This document shows, piece by piece, positions 9,131-17,111 of a DNA stretch of 64,000 bases. The notes under the pieces are model-generated. The model made no database searches. It had not been told where the DNA came from and saw nothing but the letters and a program-made list of their open reading frames with translations. The DNA is taken from contig NZ_NXMA01000001.1 of the NCBI RefSeq assembly GCF_005406215.1, positions 62,001 to 126,000 on the forward strand, given 5' to 3'. Both the position numbers and the translations under genes were made by a program. Numbering within the stretch: the first letter of the stretch is position 1; the number at the start of each line of letters is the position of its first letter. The DNA is from Campylobacter aviculae. GTDB lineage: Bacteria; Campylobacterota; Campylobacteria; Campylobacterales; Campylobacteraceae.

Positions 9131-9508
9131 TTATTGAATTTCAGGGGTATCTAAAGGTTTGATCTCTTTTTTAGATTGCTTGATACCATGACTTAGTTTT
9201 TCCCAAGCCGCAATCTCTTTTTTATTTTCATATTTTACAATTAAAAATCTAATCACTTCTTCTGTAATTCTTAAAACCCTTTCTAATTCAGCAATGAGTT
9301 TTGGAGGAGCTTTAAAATAGATTACAAAATAAGTTCCACGTTCATATTTTTTGATTTTGTAAGCGAGTTTTCTAGTGCCCATCGGAACGACAGTTTCAAT
9401 TTCTGCACCATTCTTTGTAAGGACTTCTTTTACGAATTCCAACTTAGTATTGACTTCCTCTTCTGTAAGAGTCGGTTTTAAAATAAATAAAACCTCATAG
9501 TGTTTCAT
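9131..9508 (-). CDS. rpsF: 30S ribosomal protein S6
   Basis: 125 residues starting [19 protein letters not shown], typical of S6. The C-terminus carries a lysine-rich extension ([11 protein letters not shown]). First gene of the rpsF-ssb-rpsR operon, with an SD-like AAGGAG before the ATG and a clear extended -10 promoter about 75 bases upstream, leaving a leader that might bind S6:S18 for feedback control. That regulation is known in other bacteria and is not shown here. Confidence 0.97.
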   Translation of the reverse strand: MKHYEVLFILKPTLTEEEVNTKLEFVKEVLTKNGAEIETVVPMGTRKLAYKIKKYERGTYFVIYFKAPPKLIAELERVLRITEEVIRFLIVKYENKKEIAAWEKLSHGIKQSKKEIKPLDTPEIQ

Positions 9509-9582
9509 GTATTCTCCTTGTGGATATTAAGCCCATTAAACATGAGCAAGGATTTTGCAAAGTTTTATAATGCAAACCTTAA

Positions 9583-9591
9583 ATTATAGCA
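9583..9591 (-). promoter_or_regulatory. extended -10 promoter of rpsF operon
   Basis: Minus strand reads TGCTATAAT, a perfect extended -10 (TGnTATAAT), about 75 bp before the rpsF start. Campylobacter sigma-70 promoters depend mainly on this element, and the upstream sequence is A/T-rich. Confidence 0.7.
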
Positions 9592-9764
9592 AAATATACT
9601 TAATCTATACTTGAATTGGAAATTTTATTACCGAAAGTAACACAGATATTTATAAAACATTAAAATATAATTTAATACAACGTAAATAAAATATTTTTAT
9701 GTTATTATTCATATTATTTAGAATTTTCACTAAATTAATAATTTTTTTCAAGGAGGGCAATATT

Positions 9765-11023
9765 ATGCAAACAAAGCCTATTCGCTGGTTTACTTTCATT
9801 GTTTTAGTCATAGGGGGGGGACCGTCTTTAAACTCTCTTCCTTAAAGGATGCTTTTTATGTTCCTATGCAAGAATTTATGAGTCTTAGTAATACTCAAAT
9901 TGGTCTTGCACTTTCAGTTTATGGTATAGTCCAAACGGTTGGAAATTTCGCTTCAATTTACATAGCAGATAGATTTTCTAAGAAAATTCTTATTCCATTT
10001 TCCTTAGTATGTGTTGGTTTGGTTGGGATTTACATCTCTACTTTTCCATCATTTTATGGTATTTTAATCGCTTGGGGATTATTGGCTTTATTTGGCGAGG
10101 TGGTTTATTGGCCTGTTCTTTTAAAAGCGATTCGCTTGCTTGGAGATTCTACGCAACAAGGAAGACTTTTTGGTTTTTTAGAGGCTGGAAGAGGGGTGGT
10201 AGATACCATTGTCGCTTTTAGCGCTTTAGGAATTTTCTTACTTTTAGGTTCGGGTGCAGGTGGATTAAAAGCTGCTATACTTTTTTATAGCGTCTGTGTG
10301 ATTGTTGCAGGTGTTTTGGCTTATTTTTTACTTGAGGATGATAAGATCAATACCACCGATGATCAAGGTAATGAAATTAGTAAAAATCAAGCTGCTTGGA
10401 ATGGAGTTATAAAAGCTATAAAAACTCCTGAAATTTGGGTGGTTTCTTTAACTATTTTTACTATTTATTCTATTTATTGTGGTTTGACTTCATTTATACC
10501 TTTTTTAAAAGATATTTATGGTATGCCGGTAGCTTTAGTAGGGGCTTATGGAATCATTAACCAATACACCTTAAAATTAGTCGGTGGTCCAATAGGTGGA
10601 TATTTGGCAGATAAAAAATTTCATTCATCAACTAAATATTTAAGATTTGCCTTAGTCTTAGCAGCTTTTGCGATTTTAATTTTTATTTTTATGCCTCATG
10701 AAAAATTAAATATTTATTTTGGAATGTGTTTAACCTTAGGTTTTGGAGCGATTGTATTTACTATGCGTGCGACATTTTTTGCTCCTGTAGATGAGATTAA
10801 AATTCCTAGAGAAATCAGCGGAGCGGCTATGAGTATCGCTTGTATTTTTGGATATTCTCCTCAACTTTTTTGCTTTGCGTTGTATGGTTTTATCATTGAT
10901 CATTTTGATAAAAGTTTATTAGGCTATAGAATCGTTTTTGCTTTGATGGGATTTTTTGCAATTTGTGGTGTTGTGGTAACAACTATTTTATTAAAAATGA
11001 TAGCTAAGAAACAAAATAATTAA
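9765..11023 (+). CDS. phase-variable MFS transporter, currently frameshifted OFF
   Basis: The ATG at 9765 has a strong ribosome site (AAGGAGGG). It opens a frame encoding MQTKPIRWFTFIVLVIGGG that meets a G8 tract at 9813-9820 and stops at 9843. One extra G would join it to the long frame through 11023, giving about 420 residues and 12 membrane helices. A truncated protein starting at the internal ATG 9866 (385 residues) would lack the first helix and has no obvious ribosome site. MFS features such as IADRFSKK (helix 2-3 loop) and GGYLADKKF are visible. Substrate unknown; the next gene, 9 bp away, encodes a sugar isomerase/epimerase-like enzyme, which suggests a sugar or sugar acid. Confidence 0.85.
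9813..9820 (+). repeat. poly-G contingency tract (G8, OFF)
   Basis: Eight consecutive G near codon 17 of the MFS gene. Changing to nine restores one frame from 9765 to 11023. In Campylobacter such tracts slip at high frequency. Confidence 0.9.
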
Positions 11024-11032
11024 GGATAAAAA

Positions 11033-12034
11033 ATGAAAATTGGTTTAGAAAGTGAAAGTATGCATTTATGGTTTCAAAATGGTAGAATGGATATATTTTC
11101 TTATATTGATTTTGCAAAAGAGTTAGGTTGTGATGGGGTGATTATAAATATTATTAAAGATTTTGGCTTGGATGAGGAATGGGGGTGTTTGGGAAGTAAT
11201 GAAGAACATCATCTTAAAAAGATTAAAGCAAAACTTGATGAATATAATATGTATTGCGAAATTGATGCTAAGGGTTTTGATAAAAATAAATTTGAAAAAA
11301 TTGCTAAAGTAGCACAATTTTTAGATGCAAAAATTATCAGATCTTATGTGCCTTTAACAGATAGCAATAAAAAGGTTAAAAGTGCAAGCGAGGGTAGCTT
11401 TGATGATTCTAAGATCACGGCGCTTTTTAATAAAGAAGAATTTTTAAGCTCATCGGATGAAATTAAGGCCTTAATTGACATTTTGGAAACATACGATTTA
11501 AAACTTGCCATAGAAAATCATGAATATCAAACTTCAGGTGATTTACTTGAATTATTGGCTTTAATTAATCATCCTAGAATAGGATTTTTATATGATTTTG
11601 GAAATTCTATGATGGCTTATGAAGATCCTATTAAAGCTTGTAAGGATATGGCAAAATATACTTTTAGCACACATTGTAAGGATCACATTGTTTTTAATGA
11701 AGACGGGGTGGATTATGTTTGTGGTGTGCCTTTGGGTGAAGGAAATATTGATATTAAAGCTTGTGTGGAAATTTTAAAAAGTGAAGGTTTAGATCGTATT
11801 AATATAGAGCAATGCTATCCTTATTGTGCAACTTTTAAAAGAGAAAAAGGAACCGGTGGGGTTAGTGAGCTGGGTGAGGGTGCTTTTAAAATCGAAAAAC
11901 CTTTATTTGAAGGCTTAAAAGCTATGCAATATTATTATCCTCAAGAGGTTTCAAAAGAACATTTAGAAAAGCTTTTAAAGCTACAAAAAGAAGGTTGTAA
12001 AAAAAGTGTTCAGTATTTAAAAAGCATTATTTAG
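11033..12034 (+). CDS. sugar phosphate isomerase/epimerase-like TIM-barrel protein
   Basis: 333 residues of the AP-endonuclease-2/xylose isomerase-like barrel superfamily. Characteristic metal-binding strands are visible: LAIENHEYQTS, IGFLYDFGNSMMAYEDP, FSTHCKDHIV and INIEQCYPY supply the usual Glu/Asp/His ligands. Such enzymes isomerise or epimerise sugars or related polyols in the cytosol. It sits 9 bp behind the phase-variable MFS gene and is probably cotranscribed, so import and first catabolic step would be coupled. The exact substrate cannot be read from the sequence. Its stop overlaps the convergent next gene by 8 bp. Confidence 0.75.
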   Translation: MKIGLESESMHLWFQNGRMDIFSYIDFAKELGCDGVIINIIKDFGLDEEWGCLGSNEEHHLKKIKAKLDEYNMYCEIDAKGFDKNKFEKIAKVAQFLDAKIIRSYVPLTDSNKKVKSASEGSFDDSKITALFNKEEFLSSSDEIKALIDILETYDLKLAIENHEYQTSGDLLELLALINHPRIGFLYDFGNSMMAYEDPIKACKDMAKYTFSTHCKDHIVFNEDGVDYVCGVPLGEGNIDIKACVEILKSEGLDRINIEQCYPYCATFKREKGTGGVSELGEGAFKIEKPLFEGLKAMQYYYPQEVSKEHLEKLLKLQKEGCKKSVQYLKSII

Positions 12035-12896
12035 AAAAAATTTCATTGATTTTTTTCTCAATTTCATCAAGTATTGCAAAACGCTTTTTATACATAGAGC
12101 GTTTTTGACTTGGAATTTCTTCAATCTTTTTTCTCAAATGAGAGAGTTTATAATAATTGCGTTTATTTATTTTTATAAGCTCTCCACCATTTTCAAGCCA
12201 AATTTTTTGATAATTTACATAATAACCTTTGCTTTGTCCTTTTTTGGATCGAATTTGATTTTTTTCATAAACGCCGAGTGTGGTATCGCAATTTAAAACT
12301 TTAGTTAAAATTTTAATGCATTCTATGATTAAATCTATAGGTCTTAATCCAAAAAATTTTTTAGTACAAATTTTATTGATTTTCAAAGAATCTAAATTTT
12401 CATGTTTATAGCCTTGTATACAAGCGATTAAAATATTATTTTCAAGGGTAAAGCAAAAACTTGCTTGTAGGATGACTTGAGTGTTAAATTTAAGCTTAAT
12501 AGCCCAAAAACCTTCCTCGCAAACATGATAATTTTGATCAAGATCGATTTCAAAAATATTTTCTTCATCTTTAAGTGTAAAAATATTTTTCTTTCCTGGA
12601 AAAAAATGAAATATTTTTAAGCCTTTATTAACATCATAAAGTAGAGTCCTTACTCTTTCATCGGCATTAAAACTTTTATCACAAAATCTTCTAATAACAT
12701 TATAACAGGCATAAGGCCTTTCTTGAAAAAAATATTTCAAATGATTATTTTTTTCTTCATTGAGTGTTTTAATGAAAAAATTTACTTGAGAAAAATATAA
12801 AATTTTTCTAGCCCAAAAACGAGAATAACGCCAAAAAATAATACTCTTTTTTTGATCGGAAAAATCAGGCAAAGGATAGGTGAAATTTTGACTCAT
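12027..12896 (-). CDS. VirK/YbjX family (DUF535) protein
   Basis: 289 residues. The DUF535 pattern shows in the segments GYKHENLDSLKINKICTKKFFGLRPIDLIIEC (split: GYKHE near the middle, FFGLRP after it) and in the aromatic N-terminal half. Family members include Salmonella and Shigella VirK, linked to envelope stress or virulence, with unknown biochemistry. It overlaps rseP by 4 bp and corresponds in position to Cj1069. No signal peptide is seen. Confidence 0.65.
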   Translation of the reverse strand: MSQNFTYPLPDFSDQKKSIIFWRYSRFWARKILYFSQVNFFIKTLNEEKNNHLKYFFQERPYACYNVIRRFCDKSFNADERVRTLLYDVNKGLKIFHFFPGKKNIFTLKDEENIFEIDLDQNYHVCEEGFWAIKLKFNTQVILQASFCFTLENNILIACIQGYKHENLDSLKINKICTKKFFGLRPIDLIIECIKILTKVLNCDTTLGVYEKNQIRSKKGQSKGYYVNYQKIWLENGGELIKINKRNYYKLSHLRKKIEEIPSQKRSMYKKRFAILDEIEKKINEIFSK

Positions 12897-13996
12897 TGCA
12901 AGGCTCTTAAGATATCATTAAAAGTAGCAAAAAGCATCAAGCTTAAAAGTATAGCCATTCCTCCATAACTTAAGTATTCAAAAGCTTTTTGTGGCACTTT
13001 GCGTCTAAAAATAATTTCATAAATATTAAATAGTATGTGTCCACCATCAAGCATAGGAATAGGCAAGAGATTTAAAATTCCTAAATTGATAGAGATTAAA
13101 GCTGTAATGAGTAAAAGTAGAGTAAAGCTAGTTTGTGCTGCTTTTGAAGTGATGTTTGCCATAGTGATAATACCACCTAAATTCTTAGCTTCTACTTCCC
13201 CAACGATAAGCTTTGCTATACCTTTAACAATAAGTGTTGAAGCTTTGATGCTTTCATCTAAAGCATAATTAAAACTTTGCAAACCGCTATGATAAACTAA
13301 TACACTTGTGCCTTTTGGACTAACTCCAAGTTGTGCTTTTGGGACCAATTGTCCAAAATCATTATACCCTTGTCCTATTTTTGGAGTGAGATTGAATTCT
13401 ATTTTTTTACCATTTCTATCTATAAGAAGTCTTAAAGGTTCTAATTTTACATGTTCAGAAATTTCATCAAAACTTTGAATTTTAACTCCATTGATAGCTA
13501 AAATGGTATCATCAGGTTTTATACCTGCCATTTGTGCAGCAGAATTTGGCATAATAGTGCCTATTTGGGCTGAGAGTTTTTGTATGCCTAAATTTCCTAT
13601 GAGAATATAAAGTATAAAGGCTAAAATAAGATTAAAAAAAGGTCCTGCAAAAAGAATATAAATTTTTTTAAAAGGATTTAAAACGCTATAGCTATCCGGA
13701 TCTAAATTTTCAAAACCTGGACGCATATCATCTTGTCCTTTAAGTTTTACATAGCCACCAAAAGGTAATGCGCTTAAACGATAAATCGTATTTTTAAAAT
13801 TAAATTCTAAAAGACTTTTTCCAAAGCCTATGCTAAAAACTTCCACTTTTACACCTAAAGATTTTGCCGCTAAAAAATGCCCTAATTCGTGAAAAAATAT
13901 TAAAAAAGAAATGACCAAAATCGTTGCTAAAAATTCAATAGAATAAAATTTAAAGCCGAGTATTAAAATAAGAATTAAAAAAATCAAAGATTTCAT
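12893..13996 (-). CDS. rseP: site-2 membrane zinc metalloprotease RseP
   Basis: 367 residues. The zinc site HELGHF sits near residue 36 and the second ligand motif LPIPMLDGGH near residue 315, with one PDZ domain between them (around residues 140-230). Intramembrane protease of the S2P/M50 family, which in other bacteria cleaves anti-sigma factors or remnant signal peptides. Starts immediately at the end of pgsA (1-bp overlap) and is coupled to the VirK-like gene. Confidence 0.9.
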   Translation of the reverse strand: MKSLIFLILILILGFKFYSIEFLATILVISFLIFFHELGHFLAAKSLGVKVEVFSIGFGKSLLEFNFKNTIYRLSALPFGGYVKLKGQDDMRPGFENLDPDSYSVLNPFKKIYILFAGPFFNLILAFILYILIGNLGIQKLSAQIGTIMPNSAAQMAGIKPDDTILAINGVKIQSFDEISEHVKLEPLRLLIDRNGKKIEFNLTPKIGQGYNDFGQLVPKAQLGVSPKGTSVLVYHSGLQSFNYALDESIKASTLIVKGIAKLIVGEVEAKNLGGIITMANITSKAAQTSFTLLLLITALISINLGILNLLPIPMLDGGHILFNIYEIIFRRKVPQKAFEYLSYGGMAILLSLMLFATFNDILRALQ

Positions 13997-14526
13997 TATT
14001 TTCCTTTATTTTGCTGTATATAATCAAAGACATACTGAAAACCCGAATAAAGGGTTAAAAATAAAGCAATATAGAGTAAAATTTCACCTAAAAACCAATC
14101 CATAGTTAAAAAACCTATAGCTATCATTTGAAAGGTGGTTTTTAATTTACCTGTAAATGATGCTCTTACGTCTAAATTTTCACTCACCATTACGACACGA
14201 AAACCTGTGATAAAAAACTCACGCACGAGTATAAGATAAATCACCCACTCATTAGCTCTACCTGCCATCAATAAGCCTAAAAATGCAGCTAAGATTAGCA
14301 TTTTATCTGCTAAAGGATCTAAAATTCCGCCTAATTTTGTGGCTTGATTCCAAGTTCTTGCTATATAGCCATCAAAAAAATCGCTTATTGCTGCTAATGA
14401 AAAAGTTAAAGCAGCAAAATAATTGATCCAGCTTTGATGAATTTCCTTAAAAGAATAAGTCAATAAAAAAAATAATAAAGGTGCTAAAATAATTCTTAAA
14501 AATGCCAAAGCATTGGGTAAATTCAT
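13996..14526 (-). CDS. pgsA: CDP-diacylglycerol--glycerol-3-phosphate phosphatidyltransferase
   Basis: 176 residues with several membrane helices and the CDP-alcohol phosphotransferase signature (SDFFDGYIAR, then GGILDPLADK), containing the conserved Asp residues. Makes phosphatidylglycerol phosphate in the inner membrane. First gene of the pgsA-rseP-VirK unit; the stretch 14527-14639 upstream is AT-rich and must hold the promoter. Confidence 0.93.
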   Translation of the reverse strand: MNLPNALAFLRIILAPLLFFLLTYSFKEIHQSWINYFAALTFSLAAISDFFDGYIARTWNQATKLGGILDPLADKMLILAAFLGLLMAGRANEWVIYLILVREFFITGFRVVMVSENLDVRASFTGKLKTTFQMIAIGFLTMDWFLGEILLYIALFLTLYSGFQYVFDYIQQNKGK

Positions 14527-14639
14527 ATATAACCTTAATGAAAATATTATGAAATTTTAAAAATTATACAAAAATTTGGCAAAGTCTTGGTAAAAAATTC
14601 AATATTTTGTATTTAATAAAACTTGGTCTATTTTAGAAA

Positions 14640-15248
14640 TTATAAAAATCGAACCACTTCATCAAATTTAAAACGATTTTTTTGGGGAAGTTTATCATCG
14701 TTAGAATAACCTAAAGCTACTACCAAGGTAACCCCTTCAACTTGTGTATTAAGGGATAAATAAGAATCGAGCTTCTCCTTATTAAAACCACCTATAGGAC
14801 AACTTGCTATATTTAAAGCATTGGCACTATAAAGTATGCTTGCTAAAGCAATGTGTGCTTGTTCTCTTGCATAGGCAATTTTTTGTTCATTATTTAATGA
14901 TTTTAAAAAAGGCATGTAAGTATCTAGACGTTTTTGAATTTCAACTTCGCTCATATCTCTTTTTCTAAGTTTTTCTTCAAAATAGTCTAAAAAATCAAAT
15001 CTTGAAATAATAATGATCAAAGCAGAGCAATCTTTAACATGATTTTGATGATTGCAAATTTGAAATAATTCTTCTTTTTTATTTTGATCTTGCACGACTA
15101 CAAATTTCCAAGGTTCCAACCCTAAAGAGCTAGGGCTTAAGCGAGCCATTTCTAATATAGTTTGTAAATCCTGTGGATTTAATTTTTTATCTTTTTTAAA
15201 ATTTCTACAAGAATATCTATTGCTAAAAATTTCAAGCTCTTTTTTCAT
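14640..15248 (-). CDS. rdxA: oxygen-insensitive NADPH nitroreductase RdxA
   Basis: 202 residues. FMN-binding nitroreductase fold with RYSCRNF near the N-terminus, the cysteine-bearing signature that separates RdxA from ordinary NfsB, and SPSSLGLEPWKFVVV. It reduces nitroaromatics and activates metronidazole; loss gives resistance in Helicobacter and Campylobacter. The second of two adjacent ATGs (15248) is chosen for better spacing from AAGGG and agreement with the family start. It overlaps the stop of the upstream nitroreductase by one base. The frame is intact. Confidence 0.85.
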   Translation of the reverse strand: MKKELEIFSNRYSCRNFKKDKKLNPQDLQTILEMARLSPSSLGLEPWKFVVVQDQNKKEELFQICNHQNHVKDCSALIIIISRFDFLDYFEEKLRKRDMSEVEIQKRLDTYMPFLKSLNNEQKIAYAREQAHIALASILYSANALNIASCPIGGFNKEKLDSYLSLNTQVEGVTLVVALGYSNDDKLPQKNRFKFDEVVRFL

Positions 15249-15868
15249 CATTTTCCCTTATAAAATTCAATCACTTCGTTAAAATTTAGACGTTTAGTTG
15301 TATGTTTTGGCTCTTGCGCCCTATATCCAAGAGCTAAAACAACAGCTGTTTCAAAAGGATGTTTTAGTTTTAAAAATTGATCTATTTTGTCTTTTTCAAA
15401 TCCACCTATCATACAAGAATCAATCCCTAAGCTGATTGCTGCTAAAGACATTTGCATCATTGCAAGATAGCATTGAAGTTGAGCGTAATGATAAAGTTCT
15501 TTATCATTCATAGTATCAGTTTTTTGAGTATAAATTTGTAAAATTTTTTGAAATTTTTCTTCATCAGAATCAGCAAAACGACGCACTTGTTTTTGGGCAA
15601 AATCATCTTTGCTTTGTAAGTCTTTTCTAGCAACGATAACTATATTATGGCTTGCACTTGCAACATTTTGCTGGTTAAAACATAATTTAGAAAGTTGTAA
15701 ATTATCTTCTTGTTTTTCAAAAATAACAAATTTCCAAGGTTCAAAACCATAAGAACTAGGGGTTAAAATTCCGCTTTCTAAGATGAAATTTAAGTCGTTG
15801 GTATTGATTTTTTTATCACTAAATAATTTACAAGCATGGCGTTTTGAAATAAGCTCTTTAAAATCCAT
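15248..15868 (-). CDS. second RdxA-like nitroreductase (Cj1064-like), intact
   Basis: 206 residues. Same fold as the neighbouring RdxA: RHACKLF at the N-terminus and TPSSYGFEPWKFVIF. ATG at 15868 is preferred over the GTG at 15874 because GAAGGGG lies at proper spacing. In C. jejuni NCTC 11168 the corresponding gene is, as I recall, a pseudogene; here the reading frame is complete. It is translationally coupled to rdxA and looks like an old tandem duplicate. Confidence 0.8.
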   Translation of the reverse strand: MDFKELISKRHACKLFSDKKINTNDLNFILESGILTPSSYGFEPWKFVIFEKQEDNLQLSKLCFNQQNVASASHNIVIVARKDLQSKDDFAQKQVRRFADSDEEKFQKILQIYTQKTDTMNDKELYHYAQLQCYLAMMQMSLAAISLGIDSCMIGGFEKDKIDQFLKLKHPFETAVVLALGYRAQEPKHTTKRLNFNEVIEFYKGK

Positions 15869-15937
15869 AATCACCCCTTCATAATATTTTAGATTTACTG
15901 CATTATAAGTTATAAAAGTTTAATTGTTTATTAAAAC

Positions 15938-17026
15938 TTAAAATTCAAAAATTTCTGGCTTGAGTTTTAAAAGTAAGCAAAAAGCAGCTATCATGGCTTG
16001 TTTTTGAATGAGTTTTCTATCGCCATCTAAGTAAAGAGTTTCTTGGACAAATGTTCCATCTTTAAACATTGCTCCTATATAAATAGTACCTGATTTAACT
16101 AATCCTTCGTCATTTTCTCCAGCTACTCCACTAATTGCCAAAGCAAAATCAGGTTTTGCAGTTTTAAAAACACCTTTTAGCATAAAATATACACAACGTT
16201 CACTATACTCTTTACCATCTTGCAGATAGCTTTCGCTAATTCCTAGCCATTCGTGTTTTATGCGATTGGAATAACTGACTATTGATCCTTCAAAAATTTG
16301 ACTCACTCCACTAAATTGAGTGAGTGTGCTAGCACAAAGTCCGCCAGTGCAACTTTCTGCGAAAGAAATTTTAAGATTTTTTTCTAAAAGTTTTGAAACA
16401 ATCAATTCAATTGGATCTTTGCCTAAGAATATTTTTTGCCCGAAAAGATTTTTTACGCTAGTTAAAAACCCATCCAATTTTCCAAAACTAGCACAAGTTG
16501 CTTTTATAAGAGTAAGATTTTCTAGTATTTTACTCGATTTAATTTCAACTTCATAAGATTTTGTTAATGTATCTAAAAGTACTACCGCACTTTCATCATC
16601 AATGCCAAAAAGACAAAAATAAGTAAAGTTTGGTTTTATATCTCCAAGAATTTCAGGAAGTTTTTGTCCTATAGTAGCTTTTATGACATTAATTTTTGAA
16701 TGGATGAAATCACATATAAAACTATCTTTAGAAAAATATGCCTTATCAGGAACTAAATTATCTTCTTTTAAAACCAAAGCATCTTCATTGAGTGTTGCAA
16801 GAATTTTTGCTATGGTGGCGTAATGATTAGGTGTAGTAAAAAGAGTTATAAAATCATATTCCATAAGTAATTTTTCAAGTAAAAAAGGTAATTCTTTGTC
16901 AGTTTTATTTTGGAAGCGAATTTCACAAATTTCTTTAAATTTTTTTTTATAAGAACGATAGATGTAGTCTCTAAAATTATCATTCATTTCTAATTCATCA
17001 CCAACAAGAAAAAGCAAATGTCTCAT
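15938..17026 (-). CDS. CinA-family protein with C-terminal NMN amidohydrolase domain
   Basis: 362 residues. The C-terminal part (about residues 205-360) is a CinA/PncC domain with the motif FAESCTGGLCASTLT and the later AISGVAGEND, which together form the nicotinamide mononucleotide deamidase site. The N-terminal half (starting MRHLLFLVGDELEMND) is a poorly conserved version of the molybdopterin-binding-like domain. Likely role: NMN salvage into NAD. A similar gene (Cj1062) stands beside ileS in C. jejuni. Divergent from ileS across an 85-bp AT-rich spacer. Confidence 0.75.
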   Translation of the reverse strand: MRHLLFLVGDELEMNDNFRDYIYRSYKKKFKEICEIRFQNKTDKELPFLLEKLLMEYDFITLFTTPNHYATIAKILATLNEDALVLKEDNLVPDKAYFSKDSFICDFIHSKINVIKATIGQKLPEILGDIKPNFTYFCLFGIDDESAVVLLDTLTKSYEVEIKSSKILENLTLIKATCASFGKLDGFLTSVKNLFGQKIFLGKDPIELIVSKLLEKNLKISFAESCTGGLCASTLTQFSGVSQIFEGSIVSYSNRIKHEWLGISESYLQDGKEYSERCVYFMLKGVFKTAKPDFALAISGVAGENDEGLVKSGTIYIGAMFKDGTFVQETLYLDGDRKLIQKQAMIAAFCLLLKLKPEIFEF

Positions 17027-17111
17027 AAAATTTCCCTTTTTTATGTAATTATAGCTAAATTTTAAACTAATTTTAGTAAAATTTATAATTATAAAAAATT
17101 TAGGTGGAAAA

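Noticed and set aside
9866-11023. MFS gene starting at the internal ATG as the real full gene
   Set aside because: It lacks helix 1 and a ribosome site, while the upstream ATG with AAGGAGGG and the G8 tract explain a phase-variable frame.
15938-17026. CinA-like gene as pseudogene because of its weak N-terminal half
   Set aside because: The frame is intact and the C-terminal amidohydrolase motifs are well preserved.
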